Shown here piece after piece: positions 26,587 to 34,277 of a stretch of 64,000 nt of DNA. The stretch's first letter is position 1. Every line of letters starts with the position of its first letter. Where the stretch lies: NCBI GenBank assembly GCA_016707705.1, contig JADJHD010000029.1, forward strand, positions 1-64,000, read 5' to 3'. The stretch is from Bacteroidales bacterium (lineage in GTDB: Bacteria > Bacteroidota > Bacteroidia > Bacteroidales > UBA4417). Both the position numbers and the translations under genes were made by a program. A model generated the notes under the pieces. The model saw only the letters and a list, made by a program, of their open reading frames with translations, was not told where the DNA came from and searched no databases.

Positions 26587-27471
26587 TTACAAAGAGTTCT
26601 TCAAACGTTTTAATTTATTGATTAACTGCGTTATAGCATCAATTTTTGGTTCAGCGATTGAACCTGAGAATTTCTCGCCTTTCTTTAGGTACAAATCAGT
26701 AAATGTCTTTGAGGTTATCCCCCATTTCATAAGGAAAGTCTTGCGGCCGGTATTCTTCCTTACCCTGCGTGTTGATTTGGAGCCAAAATGATAAACCAGA
26801 CTATTCCCTTTACCTTTGAAATACCTTACTCCGGCTTCATACAGTTTGCGGGAAAGGTCCGGGTCAGAGTACATTCCGGGACTAAATTCTATACTCAAGC
26901 CACCGACTAAATCCCAAAGGTCAATATGCACTACATTGGGAGGCCAGGTGCTTCCATTCCAGTCGGGAATTGAAAGTTGCCTGTATTCTTTCAGCAGATC
27001 TGCTTCCCTGAATGATTCAAGGTCACTGCCAAAGTCCTTGACCACTACGCAGGAGTTTCCGGTATCATTAGGTTCAATCAGGGTAGCTGAAAGCATAAAT
27101 GACTTATGTCCAATGCTGTCAATTTCTGATTTCAGCTCAGTATCCCAGTCGGGAAGTAGATACATATCATCGTTGACATAAACAACGTAATCTGACTTGA
27201 TCAATGACCTTGCAATGTTGAGTCCGTAGCAGATACCGATATTGGTTTCTGCATGCACAAAATCGATATCAGGCTGGTTTTTTAGCCATTCAAGTGTTCC
27301 ATCCTTTCCTTCATTTGCGATAACGATTATCTGCAGATCAAGTCTGGAGTTCTTTCGTATACTTCCAACACACAGCTTTAGATATTCAAGGTTATTCCAG
27401 CTTGGAATCAGCAAACTGAAGACATATCTGTCCTTGTTTGTTTGCTGGTATTTGCGGATATCCTGAATCAT
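26587..27471 (-). CDS. Glycosyltransferase family 2 protein
   Basis: A 294-residue GT-A fold glycosyltransferase. FSLLIPSWNNLEYLKLCV starts the nucleotide-binding domain and VYVNDDMYLLPDW carries the D-x-D-like metal site. SPGMYSDPDLSRKLYEAG corresponds to the acceptor-side ED motif. The start is placed at the ATG at 27471 because the 29 codons upstream are read from the intergenic repeat region. No membrane helix is visible. A long repeat island separates it from the next gene, so it seems to stand alone. Substrate unknown. Confidence 0.85.
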   Translation of the reverse strand: MIQDIRKYQQTNKDRYVFSLLIPSWNNLEYLKLCVGSIRKNSRLDLQIIVIANEGKDGTLEWLKNQPDIDFVHAETNIGICYGLNIARSLIKSDYVVYVNDDMYLLPDWDTELKSEIDSIGHKSFMLSATLIEPNDTGNSCVVVKDFGSDLESFREADLLKEYRQLSIPDWNGSTWPPNVVHIDLWDLVGGLSIEFSPGMYSDPDLSRKLYEAGVRYFKGKGNSLVYHFGSKSTRRVRKNTGRKTFLMKWGITSKTFTDLYLKKGEKFSGSIAEPKIDAITQLINKLKRLKNSL

Positions 27472-27528
27472 GTTAGTTGTTAGTAGTTTAGTTTTTAGTG
27501 TGGTTAATTTTAAATTTACGTGCTTTCG

Positions 27529-27566
27529 AATGTTCGGGGTTCTAAGTTCGGAGTTCAAGGTTCGAG
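27529..27566. repeat. Intergenic repeat, aatgttcggggttc family
   Basis: The 14-base phrase aatgttcggggttc (27529-27542) followed by degenerate gttcNaggttc-like units. The same phrase occurs at 43940-43953 and, reversed and with one extra G, at 51205-51219. Confidence 0.6.
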
Positions 27567-27591
27567 GGTTGATTGTGCAAGTAGCAATGAA

Positions 27592-27626
27592 TAGAACACG
27601 GATGACACAATCCGCCAGCTGGCGGA
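27592..27626. repeat. Dispersed palindromic element, copy 1
   Basis: The phrase tagaacacggatgacaca (27592-27609) followed by the perfect 16-base palindrome TCCGCCAGCTGGCGGA (27611-27626). Related copies are at 44133 and 44183, with palindrome-only relatives at 44046 and 61771. Confidence 0.65.
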
Positions 27627-27643
27627 CACTTTATCAAATTTTC

Positions 27644-27765
27644 CAGTCTCATTGTCTCCCAGTCTCATTGTCTCGCAGTCTCCTTGTCTCCCAGTCTCAT
27701 TGTCTCGCAGTCTCCTTGTCCCCAAGTCTCCTTGTCCCATTGTCCACTCGTCTCCCCAAATCAAT
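27644..27765. repeat. Tandem repeat, 16-base unit
   Basis: About six units of cagtctcMttgtctcS (M is a or c, S is c or g), degenerating toward the 3' end. Any reading frame through it gives low-complexity sequence, so it is not treated as coding. Confidence 0.75.
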
Positions 27766-27785
27766 AAAAAGCTCGTCTACAAGAA

Positions 27786-28319
27786 TCAGCTTCCTTTCTC
27801 ACCAACGAACTGATCTTCCTTTTCCTTGAACAGAACGTTGAAGGTAGTAAGACTGCCGTAGCAGCGGGTGATGTATTGCTGCAATTCAACCTTATCCTCA
27901 TCGGTAAGTCTGCTGGCATTTACTTTTGCTTCAAGAACCCTGAGACGATCACGGAGCATCACAATCTTGTGGAAGAAAACTTCAATTGGAATTTCTTTTT
28001 CCTTCAATCCCTGTTCTCCGGGAATAAGAATCATCTTACCACCTGTCCAGCGGCCACCCATTGAAACTGTTTCCTGAACATCGCTGAATTTTCTCAGCAC
28101 CCGGATCAAACTCTTTTCAATTTTCTCATAGGTAGCAAGATCAGAAGGAGTTTCGACTGATTCAATTACCTCAAGTCCTTCATATTCACGAAAAATCTGC
28201 CTTACACCACTTTCGATGAAGCAAATCTCATATGCATCTGAACGTAATTGAACAACTACGCCTTTTCCAAACTGAGGGTGCTTAACCCTTGAGCCAACGC
28301 CTAATGAAATATCTGACAT
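27786..28319 (-). CDS. Hypothetical protein with N-terminal Tudor/CarD-like domain
   Basis: A 177-residue cytosolic protein. The first about 55 residues (SLGVGSRVKHPQFGKGVVVQL ... IFREYEGLEVIE, given here in parts) form a small SH3/Tudor-like beta barrel as found in CarD and PcrA/UvrD tails, which usually contact RNA polymerase or DNA. The C-terminal half is helical, with a possible coiled coil (KIVMLRDRLRVLEAKVNAS). A -7 box lies 22 bases before its ATG. The role is not known. A link with transcription or DNA metabolism is only suggested by the barrel. Confidence 0.65.
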   Translation of the reverse strand: MSDISLGVGSRVKHPQFGKGVVVQLRSDAYEICFIESGVRQIFREYEGLEVIESVETPSDLATYEKIEKSLIRVLRKFSDVQETVSMGGRWTGGKMILIPGEQGLKEKEIPIEVFFHKIVMLRDRLRVLEAKVNASRLTDEDKVELQQYITRCYGSLTTFNVLFKEKEDQFVGEKGS

Positions 28320-28341
28320 AAGTTAAAATGTTTTATTTCAG

Positions 28342-28349
28342 CAAAAATA
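28342..28349 (-). promoter_or_regulatory. Candidate -7 box for the Tudor-like gene
   Basis: The plus-strand caaaaata reads TATTTTTG on the minus strand and matches TAnnTTTG. The ATG at 28319 is 22 bases downstream, implying a leader of about 15 bases. Confidence 0.5.
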
Positions 28350-28442
28350 CCATAATACTGTTAAATAAAAGTAATGTATCAAAGAGGGAAGAACAATTCA
28401 GAGAAATGCTTGTTACTGAACTAACCAAATATTGATAAACGT

Positions 28443-29087
28443 ATGAAAATTGCCATATTGGGAACCGGAATGGTAGGAAATGCCATCGGATCCAAACTCG
28501 TTCAGCTGGGCCATGAAGTAAAAATGGGCTCAAGAAGTGCCTCAAACCCAAAAGCATTGGAATGGGTAGCACAAAACGGAGATCTTGCCTCCTGCGGAAC
28601 ATTCTTTGATGCTGCTGCCTTTGGAGAAATTCTTTTTAATTGCACTTCCGGACAAGTTTCTTTGGAAGCACTTCAGTTGGCTGGCAGGGAGAATCTCTCC
28701 GGAAAAATCCTTGTAGATCTGGCCAATCCTCTCGACTTTTCAAACGGAATGCCGCCAAGCCTCAGCGTCTGCAATACTGACTCACTGGGCGAAGTACTTC
28801 AGAGACAATTTCCCGATTGCAAGGTGGTAAAAACACTAAACACCCTGAATTGCCAGCTAATGGTAAATCCGGGACTCCTGAAGGAAGAAACCAATCTATT
28901 TATCAGCGGAAATGATAAGGACGCCAAATCGAAGGTTACTGAGATTCTGTATTCCTTCGGATGGAATGAAGTCATTGATTTGGGAGACATAACCACGGCT
29001 CGTGGAACAGAGCAGCTCCTTCCTATCTGGATCAGGCTTATGGGCACTCTTAATACTCCTATGTTCAATTTCAGAATCGTGAAGTAG
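28443..29087 (+). CDS. NADPH-dependent F420 reductase-like oxidoreductase
   Basis: A 214-residue Rossmann protein of the Npd/F420-dependent NADP reductase-like family. MKIAILGTGMVGNAIGSKL is the dinucleotide-binding G-x-G-x-x-G, and KMGSRSASNP follows strand 2 with an Arg expected to bind the NADP phosphate. LVDLANPLDFSNGMPPSL and VKTLNTLNCQLMVNP are family features. Bacteroidota lack F420 in general, so the real substrate is probably another electron carrier or small carbonyl. The gene stands alone between two repeat islands. Confidence 0.82.
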   Translation: MKIAILGTGMVGNAIGSKLVQLGHEVKMGSRSASNPKALEWVAQNGDLASCGTFFDAAAFGEILFNCTSGQVSLEALQLAGRENLSGKILVDLANPLDFSNGMPPSLSVCNTDSLGEVLQRQFPDCKVVKTLNTLNCQLMVNPGLLKEETNLFISGNDKDAKSKVTEILYSFGWNEVIDLGDITTARGTEQLLPIWIRLMGTLNTPMFNFRIVK

Positions 29088-29095
29088 ATTGAGTT

Positions 29096-29240
29096 GGACG
29101 AGGGTTCTTAGTAGACGAGGTGACAGTGGGACGGGGTGACAATGGGACGGGGGACAGTGGGACGGGGGGACAATGGGACAAGGAGACGGGGGGACAGTGG
29201 GACAAGGAGACCAGGAGACGGGGGGACTTGTAGACAAGGT
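29096..29240. repeat. Degenerate tandem repeat, gacaatgggacgggg type
   Basis: Units such as gacagtgggac, gacaatgggac and aaggagacggggg follow one another for about 140 bases. The sequence is close to the reverse complement of the 16-base repeat at 27644 (ctccttgtc / gacaaggag), so the two islands flank 27.8-29.1 kb in opposite orientation. Confidence 0.7.
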
Positions 29241-29270
29241 TTTGAGAGGATTGGGATAACGAGTTATTTC

Positions 29271-29340
29271 GGGTTGCGGGTTGCGGGTTGCGGATTGCGG
29301 ATTGCGGGTTGTGGGAAAAGATTGCGGGTTTCGGGAAAAG
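29271..29340. repeat. Tandem 7-base repeat, gggttgc / ggattgc
   Basis: Heptamer units gggttgc and ggattgc repeated about six times, then degenerate copies with gggaaaagattgcgggttt. It does not look coding. Confidence 0.75.
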
Positions 29341-29377
29341 GTTGGAGGATTTTATTTCGATGAGTGATAATTGATAA

Positions 29378-29959
29378 TCAGGATAATAGAAGTTTATGAA
29401 TCTTTAAAACCTGAGGTAGCACCATCGTATCAAGATCATTCAGGATTACAATATCTGAGGCTGCTTCAACCTTGTCTGCAGGCCATTGGTTCTGCATTCT
29501 CCTGATAACATCTTCCCTGCTGATTTGATCGCGAAGCATTACCCTCTCAATGCAGGTTTCGGTGGATGCCTTCACCATAATTACCTTATCAAAATATGCA
29601 TTGAATCCGCTTTCAAAAATTATAGCTGCCTCCTGAATAATATAGGGATGCTCATTTCGAGCAAGACACCAATCCTGAAAATGAATCCTTACTTCAGGAT
29701 GAATAATAGAATTAAGTTGTTCAAGCTTTACCTTGTCATTAAAAACAATGGCTGCCAGGGCTTTTCGGTTAATCCTGCCATCTTTTGTCATCACCTCCTT
29801 ACCAAAGAGACTGGCAATCTTCAGGTTCACCTGATCTGAATCCAGTATTTTTTTGGCTTCGATATCAGCATGATAAACGGGAACTCCGAGAGCTTCAAAG
29901 ATTGACGCTACAACTGATTTACCGGAACCGATGCCACCGGTGAGGCCCACTTTTATCAT
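29378..29959 (-). CDS. coaE: Dephospho-CoA kinase
   Basis: Final step of coenzyme A synthesis, phosphorylating dephospho-CoA. The P-loop GLTGGIGSGKS (residues 5-15), PVYHADIEAK with the acceptor-site Asp, and the lid motif MLRDQISREDVIRRM are present. At 193 residues it is full length. Its ATG overlaps the ybbR stop by 4 bases, so it is translationally coupled as the last gene of the nusB-yajC-ybbR-coaE cluster, an arrangement conserved in Bacteroidota. Confidence 0.95.
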   Translation of the reverse strand: MIKVGLTGGIGSGKSVVASIFEALGVPVYHADIEAKKILDSDQVNLKIASLFGKEVMTKDGRINRKALAAIVFNDKVKLEQLNSIIHPEVRIHFQDWCLARNEHPYIIQEAAIIFESGFNAYFDKVIMVKASTETCIERVMLRDQISREDVIRRMQNQWPADKVEAASDIVILNDLDTMVLPQVLKIHKLLLS

Positions 29960-30966
29960 TTGGCAATGATAATGTATTCAACGTGGTCGGGTTTTAACCG
30001 AACTGATCGCACAGCTGAGGGTATTTTTGTCAGTCGCACCAGCAGATACTTACTTCCAGCCAGGGCTTCAGGAGTAGCAACCACCATTGCGGTAAAGCTT
30101 CCTGCCTCAATATCCTTGAACTTGTTTAGGGGAACCATGCAGGTAACCTGAACCTGATCAGGGAATAAGCGAATTGGCAACTGATTTCCTGTGATTGATA
30201 CAGGAACATTGTAAACTGCTTCGGTAAATTTCTCAACCTGTAGTTTAATATTCACCGAATCGCTGGAATACCGGATCATATTGTTCCGCAGTCCCTTTTT
30301 CAGAGGCACGGTGATGCTTACGCTGCTGTCGAGGTCATGCAGGTCAACTCGCTGAGTGGTTACAAACCGAATGGTATCGATTACGTTCCTGATGCTGGAA
30401 ACAGTCACGGATTGCGGACTGAACCGGATAGTATCAGATAGCTGGTATTGTCCGGCAAAAGAGTAGGAAATATCCGGCCTTACCGGCACCAGTTTCCTGT
30501 AAACTTCCGAGAATCGGAACAACAGCGTATCAGGACGAATGGAGGTGATTGACTTGGAGTATTTTAATTGCCGCCCTACCTGATCAAGCAGTCGTGAAGC
30601 TGGCATAAATGCAGTGTATCCGTCAACTCCCTGCCTGATTCTCAGATCTGATAAATTAATATCAATTGTTTGCTTTTCATGCATGAACTGGGCAACCAGC
30701 AGCTCAAATCCCTGTGCAGTTACACCAACGGTAATAATACTGTCAGCCTGATTAACCAGAATCAGGTCATTGGGGACATTCGAGAATGAGATAGCATAGG
30801 TGATGTCGGTGGTGTAATCTTTCATCAGTTCGATGAAGAGCCACATAGCACCTGAAATAGCAAGACAAACCAGGAAAATGAAAATCCTGACACGGATCTT
30901 CCTTTTCCCTGGTTTGGGCTTAGCTGTTTCCAGCTGAATTTCGATAGGGCGATCATCTGTATTCAT
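29956..30966 (-). CDS. YbbR-like domain protein
   Basis: A 336-residue protein with one N-terminal membrane helix (about residues 27-47, FIFLVCLAISGAMWLFIELM), then a periplasmic region of YbbR-like beta domains. YbbR domain proteins are linked to cell-wall or diadenylate-cyclase control in Firmicutes; in Bacteroidota the gene sits between yajC and coaE, as here. It overlaps coaE by 4 bases and follows yajC by 36. Function in this phylum is not settled. Confidence 0.85.
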   Translation of the reverse strand: MNTDDRPIEIQLETAKPKPGKRKIRVRIFIFLVCLAISGAMWLFIELMKDYTTDITYAISFSNVPNDLILVNQADSIITVGVTAQGFELLVAQFMHEKQTIDINLSDLRIRQGVDGYTAFMPASRLLDQVGRQLKYSKSITSIRPDTLLFRFSEVYRKLVPVRPDISYSFAGQYQLSDTIRFSPQSVTVSSIRNVIDTIRFVTTQRVDLHDLDSSVSITVPLKKGLRNNMIRYSSDSVNIKLQVEKFTEAVYNVPVSITGNQLPIRLFPDQVQVTCMVPLNKFKDIEAGSFTAMVVATPEALAGSKYLLVRLTKIPSAVRSVRLKPDHVEYIIIAK

Positions 30967-31002
30967 AAGTCACCCTTAGATTAATTGAGTAAGCTTAAAC
31001 AA

Positions 31003-31335
31003 TTATTTAGCCGGTTCGCCGGTAAGCTGATCCTGAGAATCAGTAGCAATTGCACTCTTTTCTACCTTAAGGCGATTCTGGCCTTCAACTTCAATAATGC
31101 ATGCAGTCTCCATCACTTCAAGGATTTTGCCGTGAATACCACCAATAGTGATGATCTTCTGACCTTTTGAAAGCGATTCGCGGTATTTTTTCTGTTCCTT
31201 CTGGCGCTTCACCTGTGGGCGAATGAAGAAGAAATAGAAAACCACGAACATGGCTACCATAAGGATAAGGAAACTGGTCATACTTCCCCCGCCACCGGGA
31301 GCTGCAGCTTGCAACAACACATTCAACAGATTCAT
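31003..31335 (-). CDS. yajC: Preprotein translocase subunit YajC
   Basis: Accessory subunit of the SecDF-YajC complex, which supports export through SecYEG. The 110 residues contain one membrane helix (FLILMVAMFVVFYFFFIRPQ) followed by the family phrase KRQKEQKKYRESLSKGQKI ITIGGIHGKI (split here), which identifies YajC clearly. It lies 30 bases after the DUF1573 gene and before ybbR in one operon. Confidence 0.95.
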   Translation of the reverse strand: MNLLNVLLQAAAPGGGGSMTSFLILMVAMFVVFYFFFIRPQVKRQKEQKKYRESLSKGQKIITIGGIHGKILEVMETACIIEVEGQNRLKVEKSAIATDSQDQLTGEPAK

Positions 31336-31365
31336 AGGATGATTTTTTAGTTATTGGTTTTACTA

Positions 31366-31836
31366 TTAAAGGTCATCAGGCTCAATTACGTTGGCCTGGA
31401 TTCTTAATATTGTTGTGGGAGGCTGGGTATTGCTGAAAACGGTAATTGTCTTGTTTTGCAAACCATGCCTGCCTTCACTGTCGAAACTTACATCAACAGT
31501 TGAGCCTTCTCCGGGTTTAATGGGCTGTTTTGGAAAATCGGATACGGTACAACCACATGAGGTTGTAACGCTTGAAATCACAAGCATTGCCTTACCAGTA
31601 TTCTTAAACTTGAATGAATAGGTGACTTTCTCACCCGTCTGAAGTTTACCGAAATCATGGTAATCCTTCTCAAAAGTGATTAATGGCAACGCATTGGGAT
31701 CTGGTTTACCTGAAGCTGTATTTGGATTGGAAACCACATCCCCGGGAATATCCTGCCCCCCTGTTCCTGAACTACATGCACTCAGCATCAGTACAAATAC
31801 CGAAGCTATGATTGCATGGAGAAATAAACGATTCAT
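31366..31836 (-). CDS. DUF1573 lipoprotein
   Basis: A 156-residue putative lipoprotein with a DUF1573 domain, an ASH/immunoglobulin-like beta sandwich common in Bacteroidota envelopes. The lipobox is LSAC, and the mature part has ITFEKDYHDFGKLQTGEKV and TTSCGCTVSDFPKQPIKPGE, the DUF1573 core with its conserved CGC. The ATG at 31836 is chosen over a TTG three codons upstream because a -7 box at 31854 would leave too little room for the longer form. It lies in the nusB-coaE cluster, but with its own promoter box. Confidence 0.87.
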   Translation of the reverse strand: MNRLFLHAIIASVFVLMLSACSSGTGGQDIPGDVVSNPNTASGKPDPNALPLITFEKDYHDFGKLQTGEKVTYSFKFKNTGKAMLVISSVTTSCGCTVSDFPKQPIKPGEGSTVDVSFDSEGRHGLQNKTITVFSNTQPPTTILRIQANVIEPDDL

Positions 31837-31853
31837 TACTCTCAATTTTGATA

Positions 31854-31861
31854 CAAAGGTA
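31854..31861 (-). promoter_or_regulatory. Candidate -7 box for DUF1573-yajC-ybbR-coaE
   Basis: Plus-strand caaaggta reads TACCTTTG on the minus strand, a full match to TAnnTTTG. It lies 17 bases before the chosen ATG, giving a leader near 11 bases, and may start a second transcript inside the nusB cluster. Confidence 0.55.
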
Positions 31862-31865
31862 TAAA

Positions 31866-32306
31866 TTACTCTTCAGCTCTTAAATCCCTGATGATATAAA
31901 CATCATAATCTCCAAGGTAGGTGAATCCATATTTTTTGTAGAGGCTCACAGCCTTCAGATTATCATGGTGAACTTCGAGCTTAAGCTGATATCCGGTTTT
32001 TCTGGCTTCGGCCAGTGTAGCTTCGAGCAGTTGGAGCGATAATTGTTGACCCTGATATTCCGGTCTTATTCCGAAATGATGCAAATAACTTCTTCGTCCG
32101 TCGTTAGTTAGCCAGGATGTGCCTATCAGTTCTCCACTCTTTTCATCAGCCATAAGAAGCAGTTTGCCGCCCATTTCAATAGTTCTGATGATCACCTCAT
32201 TTACATCACCTCTATGCTTCCCACCGATTCCTGTTATTTCCCATAACTCAGAAACAGCCTCGAAATCACTTTCGGCATAGAAACGGATGACAAATCGATT
32301 TTTCAT
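31866..32306 (-). CDS. GNAT-family N-acetyltransferase
   Basis: A 146-residue acetyl-CoA-dependent acetyltransferase of the GNAT fold. The acetyl-CoA pyrophosphate-binding region is FGIRPEYQGQQLSLQLLEATL (R/Q-x-x-G-x-G/A type), and VHHDNLKAVSLYKKYGFTYLGDY is the C-terminal motif typical of the family. The substrate could be a small molecule or protein N-terminus and cannot be told from sequence. It lies 47 bases after nusB and 29 before DUF1573 (measured to its ATG) in the same direction. Confidence 0.85.
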   Translation of the reverse strand: MKNRFVIRFYAESDFEAVSELWEITGIGGKHRGDVNEVIIRTIEMGGKLLLMADEKSGELIGTSWLTNDGRRSYLHHFGIRPEYQGQQLSLQLLEATLAEARKTGYQLKLEVHHDNLKAVSLYKKYGFTYLGDYDVYIIRDLRAEE

Positions 32307-32353
32307 CCCGAAAACAGTTAAGATTTTGGATTTTGCAGAACGACACCCGAATA

Positions 32354-33316
32354 TTATTCCAGCAGTCCCCTGCCAGTTTTGGCAATCTTTCCTGAGGCCC
32401 TGAATTCAACAATCAGCTTATCGAGGACACCATTGATGAAAACCTTACTTTTTGGAGTACTGAAGCTTTTCGACAATTCAATGTACTCATTAAGGGTAAC
32501 TTTCACCGGGATGGATGTAAACTCAACAAATTCGGTAATTGCCATCTTAATAAGAATGGTATCCATCATGGCAATGCGGTCCAGTTCCCAGTTATCGGCG
32601 TGAGAAGCAATAACTGTATTGTATTCATCTTCATGCATCAGCACCTTCCGGTACAACTGCTTTACAAAACGCAGGTCTTCACTCCCACCCGGATCATTTT
32701 CATCCTTAAGCAGGGTTGGAAGAGGAGTAAAATCATCATAGCTTTCCTTGTAGCCCTTGATGGTTTTAACAAGCATCATAAGCGTGATATCGAAATCATC
32801 GGTCCAGTAAAGGCTTTTCTCCTCATAGTAAGAGCGGAGCAGTTCTGAATCAGCAAAAAGTTTCACGAAAAGGCTTTCAACAATCAGCTTATCGTCCTGA
32901 TAGGTAGCAAGCGGCTTCGCCATGTAGGCTATATAATCCTCATGCTCACGCATCTGGTTAAAAAGTTTCCTTATCATCTCCTCTTCATCTACCCAGTTGA
33001 TTTTGCTGGCATCGATTTTCTTCTGCAAATCCCTATTGGTATAGAGCTGTGCAAGAAATTTGTTATCGATAAAGCGGGTATTGGGATTAAGCTCTTCCGG
33101 AGTTGGAAGAAACTTCAGTTTCGACTCTTCAATCCTGCGACGTGCGAAATCGCATACTTCGAGGACGAGGGACAATTGGTAAACGAAAAGTTCGTAAAGC
33201 TTATCAAGACTGGTCAGGAGCTGCTTTTCACCTGTATTGATGTTTTCTGGGCCGTCCTGCTGAAAAGCATAAATTGCCTGCATCACCTTGATCCGGAGGA
33301 ACCTTCTGCTGAGCAT
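32354..33316 (-). CDS. nusB: Transcription antitermination factor NusB, long Bacteroidota form
   Basis: NusB helps form the rRNA antitermination complex with NusE. The C-terminal about 130 residues hold the helical NusB fold, ending WELDRIAMMDTILIKMAITEF and TLNEYIELSKSFSTPKSKVFINGVLD in two conserved blocks (each quoted only as a pattern). The N-terminal half is longer than the enterobacterial protein, a known Bacteroidota form (320 residues). The start at 33316 (MLSRRFLRIKVMQAIYAFQQ) is chosen because it matches the family and a -7 box at 33347 leaves a leader of about 25 bases; an in-frame ATG at 33388 lies upstream of that box. First gene of the cluster. Confidence 0.88.
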   Translation of the reverse strand: MLSRRFLRIKVMQAIYAFQQDGPENINTGEKQLLTSLDKLYELFVYQLSLVLEVCDFARRRIEESKLKFLPTPEELNPNTRFIDNKFLAQLYTNRDLQKKIDASKINWVDEEEMIRKLFNQMREHEDYIAYMAKPLATYQDDKLIVESLFVKLFADSELLRSYYEEKSLYWTDDFDITLMMLVKTIKGYKESYDDFTPLPTLLKDENDPGGSEDLRFVKQLYRKVLMHEDEYNTVIASHADNWELDRIAMMDTILIKMAITEFVEFTSIPVKVTLNEYIELSKSFSTPKSKVFINGVLDKLIVEFRASGKIAKTGRGLLE

Positions 33317-33346
33317 AGATGTGAATGAACCGTTAAATTTGAGCTG

Positions 33347-33354
33347 CAAAGGTA
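33347..33354 (-). promoter_or_regulatory. Candidate -7 box for nusB
   Basis: Plus-strand caaaggta reads TACCTTTG on the minus strand. It lies 31 bases before the chosen nusB ATG at 33316 and rules against the upstream in-frame ATG. Confidence 0.55.
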
Positions 33355-33609
33355 CAAGAATTCCCGAAATTCCGAGGAAAATGCTCATCAGACCTAAGCT
33401 TTTTGATAAATCGATAGATAAGAATCGTCAAATCAAGCTTATGAGAAGAACAAAAATTTCTTCCTGAATGCAGAGTCAAATATTAAATAATCATTAATTC
33501 AAATACTGATTGACAGAAACTTACAAGGCATATCCCATGCAGGGTCCAATAGAGTAAATCATTTGTAGCAATCCGCGAAAAACGACACAATAATGAAATA
33601 CAAAATCCA

Positions 33610-33639
33610 TTTGATAATAAAATAATCTTTATAAATTTG
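33610..33639 (+). promoter_or_regulatory. Promoter of the DUF3276 gene, both boxes
   Basis: TTTG (33610-33613), an 18-base spacer and TAAATTTG (33632-33639) together match the Bacteroidota -33/-7 consensus. The ATG at 33685 follows 45 bases later. This is the most complete promoter in the window. Confidence 0.65.
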
Positions 33640-33684
33640 CGTTGAATGAACCAGCAACCAACATTAACCCAAGTATAATTCAAA

Positions 33685-34032
33685 ATGGAAGACTTCGACC
33701 ACACGGAAAACAGGGAGAACAGGGAGGATGTTTTTTCGAGGGCAGTAAAGGCAGGGAAACGTACTTATTTTTTTGATGTAAAGCAGACCCGTGCTGACCA
33801 GTACTACCTCACCATTACAGAGAGCAAGAGGCGATTTGACAATGCCCAGGGAAAGTTCTTCTACGAAAAACACAAATTGTTCCTTTACAAGGAAGATTTT
33901 GAGAAATTCAAGAACGGTCTTGATGATGTTATTTCCTTCATAGAAACCGGTGAGATTCCTCCGGAACGGGAATATACTGAACTTCGCAGCAGCCGCGTTG
34001 ATGTTGACTTTGAGGACCTGGATAAGGATTAA
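33685..34032 (+). CDS. DUF3276 / PUR-alpha-like nucleic-acid-binding protein
   Basis: A 115-residue protein of the bacterial PUR-alpha-like family (DUF3276), small single-stranded DNA/RNA binders nearly universal in Bacteroidota. The core is KRTYFFDVKQTRADQYYLTI followed by KFFYEKHKLFLYKEDFEKF, one PUR repeat of four strands and a helix; such proteins usually act as dimers. The first 20 residues are acidic and the tail is short and acidic. It has the best promoter in the window and stands just upstream of parA, but with a 245-base gap. Confidence 0.88.
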   Translation: MEDFDHTENRENREDVFSRAVKAGKRTYFFDVKQTRADQYYLTITESKRRFDNAQGKFFYEKHKLFLYKEDFEKFKNGLDDVISFIETGEIPPEREYTELRSSRVDVDFEDLDKD

Positions 34033-34161
34033 TCCTTCAAAGCAGTCATTAACAGTTGCCTATCCTGTTATCTGACAGCCCTTCGGCTATGCAGACTGAC
34101 CATTGAAAAGCCATGCTTGAAAACTTATCAACAAAGGCAGGATTACCTCCCGCCTTTCTCT

Positions 34162-34169
34162 TATTTTTG
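34162..34169 (+). promoter_or_regulatory. Candidate -7 box for parAB
   Basis: TATTTTTG matches TAnnTTTG and lies about 110 bases before the parA ATG. The leader would be near 100 bases; I see no hairpin in it. Confidence 0.4.
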
Positions 34170-34277
34170 CAGTCCGGTTCCGAAGTTTGATTTTCTATAT
34201 TTATCACCACTTCTTCCGTTACGAATCCACGATTTTTTTGCCCCCGGGCAATCATTTGAACAGTAAACCAACAACGA

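Noticed and set aside
27555..27764. Minus-strand 69-residue frame
   Set aside because: It translates the 16-base tandem repeat into low-complexity sequence rich in Gly, Asp, Arg and Thr.
27592..27765. CRISPR array
   Set aside because: The repeats are 16-base tandem units without unique spacers, and no cas gene is present.
29136..29363. Plus-strand 75-residue frame
   Set aside because: It is made of tandem-repeat translation (G-T-R-R-R-G-D and C-G-L-R-I-A-G) and has no real protein character.
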